From positions 62,001 to 126,000 of the forward strand of contig NZ_JBBELO010000033.1 of assembly GCF_037404875.1 (NCBI RefSeq): DNA of 64,000 nt, in the 5' to 3' direction. The first letter of the stretch is position 1; each line of letters opens with the position of its first letter. Position numbers and translations under genes: made by a program. Positions 7,915 through 15,303 of this stretch are shown in pieces. The notes below the pieces were generated by a model. That model did no database searches, was not told the origin of the DNA, and worked only from the letters and a program-made list of their open reading frames with translations. This stretch comes from Orlajensenia sp037404875 (GTDB taxonomy: Bacteria; Actinomycetota; Actinomycetes; Actinomycetales; Microbacteriaceae).

Positions 7915-8566
7915 ACTCCGGCCAGCTGCCCGGCAGTGTGTCGTCGAGCACGGAACGGATGCGTTCCATCTGCTCTGGAACGGCGATGCCGGGAAGCAGC
8001 AGCAGCCACATCTCGCGCAGACGCTCCGGAAGGTCGTCGTACCCGGTGAGCACGGCCGAGACGAGTTGCACGCCGGTGAACGCGGGGATGACGAAGCGAG
8101 CCAAGGCGTCGGTGTCGACCTCGGCGCGCACGTCGCCCTCCGCGACGGCCGCCGAGAGGAGAGCCGCGATCGCCGGTATCCAGTCCTCGAACGGCGAGGC
8201 GAGGGGAGGGTCGAAGCGGTCGGCCTCATTGGTCAACCGCACGCCGGCCCGCACGACGTCATCGGAGGAGACCAGCCGGCCGAAGTCGGCGCACAGTGCC
8301 ATCGCCGCCGCGAGCGAGCTCGGCGCCGCCGCGATCACCCGCTCGGCGGATGCCTGTGCGATGCGTTGCTCTTCGGCCAGCACGGCGCGGGCGACCTCCT
8401 CCTTCGACCGGAAGTGGAAGTACAGTGCACCCTTCGAGATGGCCGTCTCGGCGTGGATGTCGCTGAGCGCGGTCGCCGTGTAGCCCAGTCGTGCGAACAC
8501 GCGGGCGGACCCCTCGATCAACCGTTGCCGGGTCTCACGCGCACGCTGCTGCTGGGGCACGGCCAT
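7895..8566 (-). CDS. TetR-family regulator resembling gamma-butyrolactone receptors
   Basis: 223 residues. The N-terminal HTH (ARETRQRLIEGSARVFARLGY...ISKGALYFHFRSKEEVARAVL) matches the ScbR/ArpA branch of TetR proteins, where KGALYFHF and 'SKEEVA' are typical. The C-terminal ligand domain contains a Trp-rich segment (FEDWIPAIAALL). The start at 8566 is set by a TACGCT box exactly 6 nt upstream, i.e. leaderless; a longer frame would lack any start signal. No butyrolactone synthase (AfsA type) is visible in the window. The ligand and targets are unknown; the candidate RNA region lies directly upstream. Confidence 0.85.
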   Translation of the reverse strand: MAVPQQQRARETRQRLIEGSARVFARLGYTATALSDIHAETAISKGALYFHFRSKEEVARAVLAEEQRIAQASAERVIAAAPSSLAAAMALCADFGRLVSSDDVVRAGVRLTNEADRFDPPLASPFEDWIPAIAALLSAAVAEGDVRAEVDTDALARFVIPAFTGVQLVSAVLTGYDDLPERLREMWLLLLPGIAVPEQMERIRSVLDDTLPGSWPESTKRPA

Positions 8567-8646
8567 AGCTTCAGCGTAACGGGCCTCGAGGGCTCGACAC
8601 AGCGCCGCAGGTGTCGCGCAGCGCGGTGACAAAACGGGGCGATTGG

Positions 8647-8675
8647 TTTGCATCCGCGCGGTCTCGAACTATGCT
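8647..8675 (+). promoter_or_regulatory. Sigma70-like promoter reading away from the TetR gene
   Basis: TTTGCA (8647-8652), a 17-nt spacer, then TATGCT (8670-8675). No coding sequence follows on this strand; the structured segment at 8682-8836 does. Confidence 0.5.
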
Positions 8676-8681
8676 CACAGA

Positions 8682-8836
8682 TAGGTCGAGTCTTCGGACT
8701 GCGGTGGTCTGTGCCACCCTCCGACCGGGCGTATGAGCGCTACGCCTGAGGTCGGCTGCACCTCAACTAGGGGGAGCTCGGAACGGATGCGGTGCATCGG
8801 TTCCGAGTTGAGGTGTCAGCCGGCCGAGCGCTCGGT
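8682..8836 (+). ncRNA. Candidate structured small RNA
   Basis: A chain of hairpins follows a good promoter. AGTC-TTCG-GACT (UUCG tetraloop) is at about 8690. GGTGG-tctgtg-CCACC is at about 8703-8718, GGCGTA-tgagcgc-TACGCC at about 8728-8746. A long stem pairs GGCTGCACCTCAACT/CGGAAC (from about 8753) with GTTCCGAGTTGAGGTG/CAGCC (to about 8821), interrupted by a 10-nt bulge. The perfect palindrome CCGAGCGCTCGG (8824-8835) closes it. No open frame with codon bias fits. It does not match tmRNA, SRP RNA, RNase P RNA or 6C RNA patterns that I can recall. It could instead be the 3' end or terminator of the minus-strand SMP-30 gene. Confidence 0.4.
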
Positions 8837-8838
8837 GT

Positions 8839-9693
8839 TCAGCCCGCGAAGGGCACGACCGGAAGGCCGCGCACCCCGGGCTGGGCGACGAAGACCGATC
8901 CCGCCGCCGGGTCCTCCCCCTCGGAGAGACCCTGCCGCGAGGTCGTGATGTAGAGCGTGCCGAGATCCTCGCCCCCGAACGTGCAGGCCGTCACCCGGTC
9001 GGCGTCCACGTCGATCACGTCGACGGGCTCGCCGCTGGGTGAATAGGCGCGCACTGCCCGTCCCATCCAGAACGCGACCCAGACGCTGCCGTCGGCTGCG
9101 ACCGTGAGGCCGTCGGGCGAGCCGTGCTCGTCGGGGATGCTCACGAAGGGGCGTCGGTTGGTGAGTTCGCCGTCGACGTGGTCGAACACGTCGACGCGCT
9201 GCGTCGTGGTGTCGACGTAGTAGCAGAGCGATCCGTCGGGCGAGAAGGCGATGCCGTTGGAGATGGTCGCACTCGAAAGCACCTCGGTCACCGAGAGGTC
9301 GGTGTCGATGCGGTAGAGGCGCCCCGCGCCGGGCTGCTCGGTGTACGACATCGAACCCGCGTAGAGACGGCCGAAGGGGTCGGTGCCCCCGTCGTTCATT
9401 CGCACGGATGCGTCGCTCCAGAGCTCGCGACGCTCGGTGGGCTCGCCGTGCGGGTCGGTGCTCAGGGCGATGCCGCGCTCGGTCGCGACGATGTATCCGC
9501 CGCCGACCCGGGGGCGCACGAACCCGGCGATGGGGCTGCCCACCGAGAGGCGTCGCACGCCCTCGTCGGTGAGGGTGACCAGTTCACCCGCACTGAGGTC
9601 GACGATGCGCAGGCCGCCCCAGGTGGGCGAGTAGACCGGTCCCTCGCCGTGTTGGGCGATGGGTCCCGTGAGGTTCTCGGCGCGGGCGCTCAG
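8839..9693 (-). CDS. SMP-30/gluconolactonase family protein (probable CTG start)
   Basis: Six-bladed beta-propeller sugar-lactone hydrolase family, 284 residues. It opens with the classic ENLTGPIAQHGEGPVYSP, where the Glu is the usual metal ligand. Later come RMNDGGTDPFGRLYAGS (Asn/Asp metal ligands) and the ISNGIAFSPDGSLCYYVDT and SPDGLTVAADGSVWVAFW blades. No ATG, GTG or TTG exists near the point where homology begins. The best start is CTG at 9693, which overlaps the TGA of the upstream HAD gene (CTGA) exactly as ATGA and GTGA pairs do elsewhere here. The operon partner is the HAD phosphatase. The substrate lactone is not identifiable. Confidence 0.85.
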   Translation of the reverse strand: MSARAENLTGPIAQHGEGPVYSPTWGGLRIVDLSAGELVTLTDEGVRRLSVGSPIAGFVRPRVGGGYIVATERGIALSTDPHGEPTERRELWSDASVRMNDGGTDPFGRLYAGSMSYTEQPGAGRLYRIDTDLSVTEVLSSATISNGIAFSPDGSLCYYVDTTTQRVDVFDHVDGELTNRRPFVSIPDEHGSPDGLTVAADGSVWVAFWMGRAVRAYSPSGEPVDVIDVDADRVTACTFGGEDLGTLYITTSRQGLSEGEDPAAGSVFVAQPGVRGLPVVPFAG

Positions 9694-10385
9694 GAGAGCA
9701 GCTTCTTGCAGAGCTGGTCCGTGGAGTGCACGGAGCCGATCGCGTCGCGCGCCTCGGCCGGCGAGCCGTAGCCCCACTCGACCAGGATCGTGGGAACGCC
9801 GTGTGCCGCGGCACCGAGGGCGTCGTAGTGACGATCGCCCACCATGACCGAGCGCGAGATGTCGACGCCCGCATCCTGCAGGCGTCGCAGGGCCTCGCCG
9901 ACCACATCGGCCTTGGCGCTGCGCACCTCGTCTTCTGAGGCGCCGGTGATGGTCGTGAAGTACTGCGCGAGGCCGAAGTGCTCGAGCAGGCGGGTGGCCA
10001 CGCTCTCGGGCTTGCTCGTGGCGAGGGCCAGCGGGATGCCGGCGCGGTGCAGTCGCTCGATCAGGCCAGCCATGCCGGGGAAGACCGCGGTGCGCAGGGC
10101 CTCGCCGCTGTAGAAGCCGCGGTAGACGGCGAGTGCGTCGCGGGCATCGGACTCGGAGAGACCGGCGCGAACGGCGAAGCTCTCGAGCATCGGCGGGCCG
10201 ACGTAGCCGAGCAGGTCGGCGGGGGAGGGAACGGGCAGCCCGAGCGCGACGAAGGTGCGCTCGAGGGCATCCGTGATGCTGGGGGCGGAGTCGATGATCG
10301 TGCCATCGAGGTCGAACAGAACGGCCGTCCAGGTGCGGGTGGTCGTCGAGGCTACTGCGGAGGTTGCTGTGGAGGTGCTCATCAC
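9690..10385 (-). CDS. HAD-superfamily hydrolase (phosphoglycolate phosphatase-like)
   Basis: 231 residues. Motif I is FDLDGTIIDS (nucleophile Asp and acid Asp), motif II is ATSKP, and motif III/IV is the Lys region plus MVGDRHYDALGA. A helical cap between motifs I and II (about 35-100) identifies the C1 cap type of Gph/PGMB-like enzymes. The start is GTG 10385 (TAGGAT box 6 nt upstream, leaderless) or the next codon, ATG 10382. It is followed by the SMP-30 gene with a 4-nt overlap. A sugar-phosphate or phosphoglycolate substrate is plausible but not proven. Confidence 0.88.
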   Translation of the reverse strand: MMSTSTATSAVASTTTRTWTAVLFDLDGTIIDSAPSITDALERTFVALGLPVPSPADLLGYVGPPMLESFAVRAGLSESDARDALAVYRGFYSGEALRTAVFPGMAGLIERLHRAGIPLALATSKPESVATRLLEHFGLAQYFTTITGASEDEVRSAKADVVGEALRRLQDAGVDISRSVMVGDRHYDALGAAAHGVPTILVEWGYGSPAEARDAIGSVHSTDQLCKKLLS

Positions 10386-10431
10386 CGGGCCATCCTAAGT
10401 GAGGATTTCTGTACGGATCGTGGATGCCTCT

Positions 10432-10474
10432 CGAAGAGGGGGTAAGGCGTGAGAGCGCTCTCACCCCCTCTTCG
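10432..10474 (-). terminator. Strong hairpin after the beta-helix gene
   Basis: Outer arms CGAAGAGGGGGT (10432-10443) and ACCCCCTCTTCG (10463-10474) pair perfectly. The inner GTGAGAGCGCTCTCAC (10449-10464) is a perfect 16-nt palindrome that competes with the 3' arm. It lies 6 nt after the stop of the 10480-12909 gene; no U-tract is visible. Confidence 0.65.
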
Positions 10475-10479
10475 GAGTA

Positions 10480-12909
10480 TCAGTGAAGCACGATCCTGAT
10501 GGTCCCGTCCAGCCTCGAGACGTTGCCCGCCTCGTCGGTCGCCCGGAACACGACGACCCGCAGACCGCGCTGCAGAGTGACCGGTCCGGTGTACGTCGAC
10601 CAGGCGTTCGGATTGGTGAGGAGGTCGCGCACGAGGGCGTACTGGATGGTGCGAACGCCGGATCCGGCATCCGTTCCCGTGAGGGTGAGCGTGCCGCCGG
10701 AGCCGCCCGCCTTCACCTTGGGTGCGACGGTGTCGACCTTGCCGCCCCACGTGATGGTCTCGGACACGTTGCCCGAGTCATCGATGGCGCGCGCCTTCAC
10801 CGTGTGGCTGCCGTCTTTCAGCGTGATCGGTCCGGTGACGGGTTTCCAGGCGCCGCCATCGACGCTCGCCTCGAAATGCGGTCCGGGGGTGAAGTCGTCG
10901 CTGCCGACGACCGTCAGCGTGACGGGTGTGCGATACCAGCCGTTCGCGCCGTCGGGCGACTCCGGGCTCGGAGCGATGCTCACCGTGGGCGCCTGCACGT
11001 CGGCCGGCGGGTAGCTGGCCAGCTGACTGGTGGCGTACGAGCCGATGACCGGAGCGCCGGCGTCATTGATCACGTGCGAGATTCCGCCCGAGCCGCTCAG
11101 GAAGACCGTGGTCATCGAGGCGAACGTCACATTCTTCGACTTCGGCGCTTGGATGGCGCTTTCCAGCAGCACGGGCACTCCCTGGTTGAAGTAGGAGTAG
11201 ATGCCGAGACCCACTGCGTGGTGGCTGGTGACCGTATCGGCGACGCGGTACGAGGCGTAGCCGTTGCGGCCGCCGTCCGTCCACGATCCCTGGTCGGGCA
11301 CCTCGTAGGGGATCTCGCTCTGGTAGAACGTCGTGGAGCCGCCGTTTCCGTTCCAGAGCACCTGGTTCTTCTGGTAGTGCTCCACGAACAGTCCCGTCGC
11401 CGTGACGTCGTCGCCGTTCACCACGAGTCCGTGGTCGCCACGGCTTCCGGTCCACGTTCCGCTGCCGTCGAGGCCGTGATCGGCGCGCCAGGCCCAGATG
11501 TGATCGAGCAGCACGTTGTCGCTGTTCACCTCGATGCTCGTGGTGGCGTTGCCCGCCCACGGTCCGCCGACGCGGATGAAGACGTCGGAGAGCGTCGTCG
11601 GATCGGCCGCGACGCTGTGCGCGGCGTTCGTCGGCCCGACCTTGACGAGCACGGAGGAGTTCGTCACTCCCGCGTCGACGGTGATGCCCGCGATCTTGAC
11701 GCCGGAGACGTCACCGACCTCGATGGCCGCCGTGCCGTTGTCGGGCGTGAGGCTGGCCAGGCCGATGCCGAGCACGACGGTGTCGGCCCGGTTCACCTTG
11801 AGGGAGTCGGCGAGGTGGTACACGCCGGGCGTCAGCAGCAGGTTCTTGCCGCTCGCGAGCGCCGCGTTGATGGTCGCCGCCGAGTCGCCCTCGTGGGCGA
11901 TGTAGAAGTCGCCGATGCCGATGGAGTCGCCGTGGGCCGCATCCGTCGACCAGTCGGGGCCGCTCGAAGCGGTGCGGGCCTTCGGCACGAAGACCTTGTA
12001 GGCGTCGCCGTCGAGGTAGAGGTACGGAGCCGGACGGCTCAGCGAGGTCGTCGGAAGAGCCGTCACGATGCCGGTGCCACCGTTGGGCAGCGGCTGCGCG
12101 AAGTTCTGCGCGGGAGCGCCCTGCGTTCCGGAGAACACCATGTTCCAGGCACCGCCGTCGAAGCCGCCGATGCTGGAGTCCCGGGTGTACCACTGCTGCT
12201 GGGAGCCGGCCTGCAGGGTTCCGTCGACCTTGCTGTCGGAGAGGTAGCCGCCGCTGGAGTAGCCGCCGAAGTGCGGGAAGATCGACAGGTTGCCCTCGAC
12301 GTGCACGCGGCGCAGGGGAGCGGCCTGTGAGACCGCCCAGCGCAGCTGGTGCGGGTCGGCACCGCCCTCGGGGAAGAGCGCCGGCGGGTAGCAGGCTCCC
12401 GGGATGCCGGTGTCGTCGGCGACCGGGCGCTGGATGGGGTTGATGGCGATGTTGCTGAGGGAGCGCCAGAAGTTGGTCAGTGCGGTGTCGCCCTCGCCGC
12501 CGTCCCACGGGCAGCGGTCGGCGGGAGCGCGGCCCTCCGAATGGATGGCGCCGTTGATCGTGACGTCGTCGGGCGTCGCACCGAGACCGGCGACGCTCGT
12601 GTAGTAACCGATCTGGCCGTTGACGATGTCGGTCGCGTTGGCGGGGTCGTTCTGCCCGGCCGCGCTGCCGTAGCTGCCCGGCTTGAAGAAGAAGGCGTGC
12701 CGGTTCAGGCTGAACTCGCTCTCGTGCGAGGCGGCCAGGAAGGCGGCGTTGATGTCGTCGGTCGACCATGACGGATCGAAGACCGTGACGTTGGGTCCGA
12801 AATCGGGCGAGGCCGCATCGGCGCTCGCCGGTACGGTCAGCACGATCGAGCTCGCGACGACGGCCGCGATTGCGGCCGCCGCTCCGAGCAGTGCGCGTTC
12901 TCGTTTCAC
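10480..12909 (-). CDS. Secreted right-handed beta-helix protein (family often called 'adenylyl cyclase')
   Basis: 809 residues. N-terminal signal peptide (MKRERALLGAAAAIAAVVASSIVL... with cleavage near ASADA). The core starts FGPNVTVFDPSWSTDDINAAF and contains FFKPGSYGS, GQIGYYTSVAGLG and PGVYHLADSLKVNR, the repeating pattern of a pectate-lyase/GH55-like beta-helix. The C-terminal 200 residues hold two Ig/bacterial-repeat modules (PDGANGWYRTPVTLTV; 'KARAIDDSGNVSETIT'). The actinobacterial family carries the database label adenylyl cyclase, but no cyclase motif is visible; polysaccharide cleavage or binding is more credible. The start is GTG 12909, after AGGGAGA. A palindrome (12993-13012) upstream suggests regulation. 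Confidence 0.8.
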   Translation of the reverse strand: MKRERALLGAAAAIAAVVASSIVLTVPASADAASPDFGPNVTVFDPSWSTDDINAAFLAASHESEFSLNRHAFFFKPGSYGSAAGQNDPANATDIVNGQIGYYTSVAGLGATPDDVTINGAIHSEGRAPADRCPWDGGEGDTALTNFWRSLSNIAINPIQRPVADDTGIPGACYPPALFPEGGADPHQLRWAVSQAAPLRRVHVEGNLSIFPHFGGYSSGGYLSDSKVDGTLQAGSQQQWYTRDSSIGGFDGGAWNMVFSGTQGAPAQNFAQPLPNGGTGIVTALPTTSLSRPAPYLYLDGDAYKVFVPKARTASSGPDWSTDAAHGDSIGIGDFYIAHEGDSAATINAALASGKNLLLTPGVYHLADSLKVNRADTVVLGIGLASLTPDNGTAAIEVGDVSGVKIAGITVDAGVTNSSVLVKVGPTNAAHSVAADPTTLSDVFIRVGGPWAGNATTSIEVNSDNVLLDHIWAWRADHGLDGSGTWTGSRGDHGLVVNGDDVTATGLFVEHYQKNQVLWNGNGGSTTFYQSEIPYEVPDQGSWTDGGRNGYASYRVADTVTSHHAVGLGIYSYFNQGVPVLLESAIQAPKSKNVTFASMTTVFLSGSGGISHVINDAGAPVIGSYATSQLASYPPADVQAPTVSIAPSPESPDGANGWYRTPVTLTVVGSDDFTPGPHFEASVDGGAWKPVTGPITLKDGSHTVKARAIDDSGNVSETITWGGKVDTVAPKVKAGGSGGTLTLTGTDAGSGVRTIQYALVRDLLTNPNAWSTYTGPVTLQRGLRVVVFRATDEAGNVSRLDGTIRIVLH

Positions 12910-12992
12910 AGCGGTGTTCTCCCTTGAACAGAAACTGGCGGAGGTGGTGCCTGCGATCTGCCCCGGCGGGGCATGCCCCATGCTAGCGAGAA

Positions 12993-13012
12993 CACTTACT
13001 GACAAGTAAGTG
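12993..13012. promoter_or_regulatory. Operator-like palindrome CACTTACT-GACA-AGTAAGTG
   Basis: Perfect 8-bp inverted repeat with a 4-nt spacer, about 85 nt upstream of the beta-helix gene start. On the minus strand a TAGCAT -10-like box follows about 10 nt downstream. The ACTTACTNNNNAGTAAGT form is typical of TetR-family operators; the regulator is not identified. Confidence 0.55.
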
Positions 13013-13041
13013 ACTTTGAGAAATTCTCGCCCTCCAATTCT

Positions 13042-13110
13042 GCCTCTGAACCATCTGCTCGGCGTTGATCCGTTTCTGGCGGATCAACGGCGACGAAATG
13101 GTTCAGAGGC
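13042..13110. repeat. Palindromic repeat family A, copy 1
   Basis: Outer arms GCCTCTGAACCAT / ATGGTTCAGAGGC (13 bp, perfect) enclose inner arms GTTGATCCG (13064-13072) / CGGATCAAC (13080-13088). The same architecture and sequence recur at 16384-16454. Confidence 0.8.
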
Positions 13111-13149
13111 GAAGACGGGAGGGAGGGGAGAGGCGAAGGGGGCTCGCCG

Positions 13150-13845
13150 TCAGAAGAGGCGGTCGAGGGCGTCGTCGAGCCCGCGCATGGCGTCGTAGTC
13201 CAGAACGACGCAACGGATGCCGCGGTCCTCCGCCAGGGTGCGCGCCTGCGGCTTGATCTCCTGCGCGGCGAAGACGCCGGCGACGGGAGCAAGGTGCGGG
13301 TCGCGGTTCATGAGTTCGAGGTAGCGGGTGAGCTGCTCGACGCCGTCGATGTCGCCGCGGCGCTTCAGTTCGATCGCGACCGAGCGGCCCTCGGCATCCG
13401 TCGCGAGGATGTCGACAGGGCCGATCGCGGTCATGTACTCGCGCCGCACGAGGCGGTGCCCGTCGCCGAGCAGGTGGATCTGCTCTGCGAGCAGCTTCTG
13501 CAGGTGGGCCTCGACGCCGTCCTTCTGCAGGCCGGGGTCGACGCCGAGCTCGTGCGCCGAATCGTGGAGCACCTCGTGGATCGAGACGATGAGCAGGTCG
13601 TTCGTCTTGGCCTGCGCGACCGTCCAGACCTGCGTGACCCCGATGGCGCGCTGCTCATCGGTCGGCTCACCGACCGTGAGAGTGCACGGCGGGCTCATCC
13701 AGTTGAGCGGCTTGTAGCTGCCGCCGTCGGAGTGCACGAGCAGGCTGCCGTCGGCCTTGAGCATGAGCAGGCGGGTGGCCAGCGGCAGGTGTGCGGAGAG
13801 CCGGCCGGCGTAGTCGACGGAGCAGTTCGCAATGACCAGGCGCAT
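13150..13845 (-). CDS. nucS: Mismatch-specific endonuclease NucS (EndoMS)
   Basis: Cuts both strands at mismatched bases and starts the non-canonical mismatch repair used by Actinobacteria, which lack MutS/MutL. 231 residues, normal length. The N-terminal DNA-binding/dimerisation half starts MRLVIANCSVDYAGRLSAHLP. The C-terminal nuclease domain has the catalytic set D145 (GPVDIL), E159 and K161 (AIELKRRG). The protein ends LDRLF, fitting the beta-clamp-binding C-terminal motif of this family. The ATG at 13845 has a TAGAAT box exactly 6 nt upstream, so the mRNA is probably leaderless. It stands alone, between a repeat element and the MFS gene. Confidence 0.95.
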   Translation of the reverse strand: MRLVIANCSVDYAGRLSAHLPLATRLLMLKADGSLLVHSDGGSYKPLNWMSPPCTLTVGEPTDEQRAIGVTQVWTVAQAKTNDLLIVSIHEVLHDSAHELGVDPGLQKDGVEAHLQKLLAEQIHLLGDGHRLVRREYMTAIGPVDILATDAEGRSVAIELKRRGDIDGVEQLTRYLELMNRDPHLAPVAGVFAAQEIKPQARTLAEDRGIRCVVLDYDAMRGLDDALDRLF

Positions 13846-13929
13846 TCGACGATTCTAGGTCGAGCGAGAGACGCGGCGGGTGCGGCGGTCACCGGGGGAG
13901 GGACGGCGAGCGAACCCCCGGCCGTCGGC

Positions 13930-15195
13930 TCAGACTTTGGCGGGCTTGGCGGGCTTCGCGGGCTTGGCGAGCCGTCCGCTCTGCTCGCGGGCGGCGGGTG
14001 CGGCCAGGCCGGCGAGCACCATGAGGCCGAGGATGACGAGCAGCGCGTTGAGGATGCCGTAGTGCTGGCCGACGAACCCGAGCAGGGGCGGCCCCACGAG
14101 GAAGGCGCAGTAACCGATGATCGCCACCGCGCTCACCCGGGCCGCAGCGCGCTTGGGGTCGTCGGCGGCTGCCGACATGCCGACGGGGAACCCGAGCGAG
14201 CAGCCGAGGGCCCAGAGCACGGTGCCGAGGATGTACATCCACGGGGCGGTGCCGAAGATGAACAGCAGCAGGCCGACCACTCCGATCGCGGCGCAGGCGC
14301 GCAGTACCGGAACCCGGCCGAACCGGTCGAGCACGGGGCCGCCGAGCACGCGCGACGCGGTCATGGCCGCCGTGAAGACGCCGAAGACCACCGCCCCGAA
14401 CGTGTTCGCACCGCCGTGGCCGTCGACCACCGCGAGGGTGATCCAGTCGTTTGCGCCACCCTCGGCGAACGACATCCCGAGCATGATGACGCCGATGAAG
14501 AGCAGTCGCACGTCGCCCCACGCCGAGAGGTTCTCGCGCAGTCGTTCCCGCCACGGCACCTTCGGTGCGGCCGGCGCGTCGTCCTCCGCCTCGGCGTCGA
14601 CGGGAACGTAGCGCACGGAGACGACGATGGCGATGGCGATGATGACCGCGATGGCCACGAAGTGCCAGACCACCGGGATGCCGGCCCACGACGCGAGCGC
14701 CCCGAGCCCCGCACCGCCGAGCGTACCGAAGCTGAAGAACGCATGCATCAGCGGCATCAGGGTCTTGCCGTTGGCCCGCTCGGCGAGAGCGCCCTCGACG
14801 TTCATCATGACGTCGACCGACCCGTTGCCGAACCCGAACAGCGCCATCCCGAGGAAGAGCATGACGGGGAGGGCGAACACGGTGCTGCCGAGCCCGATCA
14901 CCACGAGCCCGACGCACACCACGTACAGTGCGATCACCATTCCGCGGCGGGCGCCGAAGCGCGCCAGGATCCACGGGGCCACGACGAGGCCGACGATGGA
15001 GCCGACCGACATGCCGAAGATGACGATGCCGATGGCGTCGAGGGTGAGGTGGGTGTCGTCGCGCACCGCGGGAATGCGAGCGACCCAGCTCGCGAGCGAG
15101 AGACCGCTGAGAAAGAAGACCGCGAACACGGCATTGCGCCAGGCCACGAGTTCACGGCGGCTGCGCTGGGCGGGGGATGCGGTCATCTGTGACAT
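13930..15195 (-). CDS. MFS transporter
   Basis: 421 residues with about twelve hydrophobic segments and a central cytoplasmic loop (VPVDAEAEDDAPAAPKVPWRERLRENL). The sequence VARIPAVRDDTHLTLDAIG after TM1 and FGNGSVDVMMNVEG are typical of the fucose-permease/YbjJ-like MFS branch. The C-terminus is a short Lys-Pro-Ala repeat (AKPAKPAKPAKV), probably a disordered tail. The ATG at 15195 has AGGA upstream. It is divergent from a LacI gene across a 28-bp perfect palindrome, so that LacI protein very probably controls it. A sugar or small polyol substrate is plausible; direction and substrate are unknown. Confidence 0.88.
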   Translation of the reverse strand: MSQMTASPAQRSRRELVAWRNAVFAVFFLSGLSLASWVARIPAVRDDTHLTLDAIGIVIFGMSVGSIVGLVVAPWILARFGARRGMVIALYVVCVGLVVIGLGSTVFALPVMLFLGMALFGFGNGSVDVMMNVEGALAERANGKTLMPLMHAFFSFGTLGGAGLGALASWAGIPVVWHFVAIAVIIAIAIVVSVRYVPVDAEAEDDAPAAPKVPWRERLRENLSAWGDVRLLFIGVIMLGMSFAEGGANDWITLAVVDGHGGANTFGAVVFGVFTAAMTASRVLGGPVLDRFGRVPVLRACAAIGVVGLLLFIFGTAPWMYILGTVLWALGCSLGFPVGMSAAADDPKRAAARVSAVAIIGYCAFLVGPPLLGFVGQHYGILNALLVILGLMVLAGLAAPAAREQSGRLAKPAKPAKPAKV

Positions 15196-15213
15196 TGTCC
15201 TGCTTTTACGATC

Positions 15214-15241
15214 TCGAATCGATTCGATCGAATCGATTCGA
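15214..15241. promoter_or_regulatory. 28-bp perfect palindromic operator between MFS and lacI-type genes
   Basis: TCGAATCGATTCGA followed by its exact reverse complement. Each half also contains the self-complementary AATCGATT, so two overlapping LacI-type sites are possible. It is centred in the divergent promoter region, with the MFS start 19 nt to the left and the lacI start 63 nt to the right. Confidence 0.8.
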
Positions 15242-15303
15242 CTAAAGTAGTGCCGAACCCGTCGGCGGTCAAGCCGGCGCGGCAGGCATCGAGGAGGAAT
15301 CGG

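Noticed and set aside
8682..8836. tmRNA, SRP RNA, RNase P RNA or 6C RNA
   Set aside because: None of the conserved sequences of these RNAs that I know (for example GGAAGGAAGCAG of SRP RNA) is present.
10483..12330. Open frame of 615 codons on the plus strand
   Set aside because: Shadow of the secreted beta-helix gene, which has a signal peptide, ribosome site and repeat structure.
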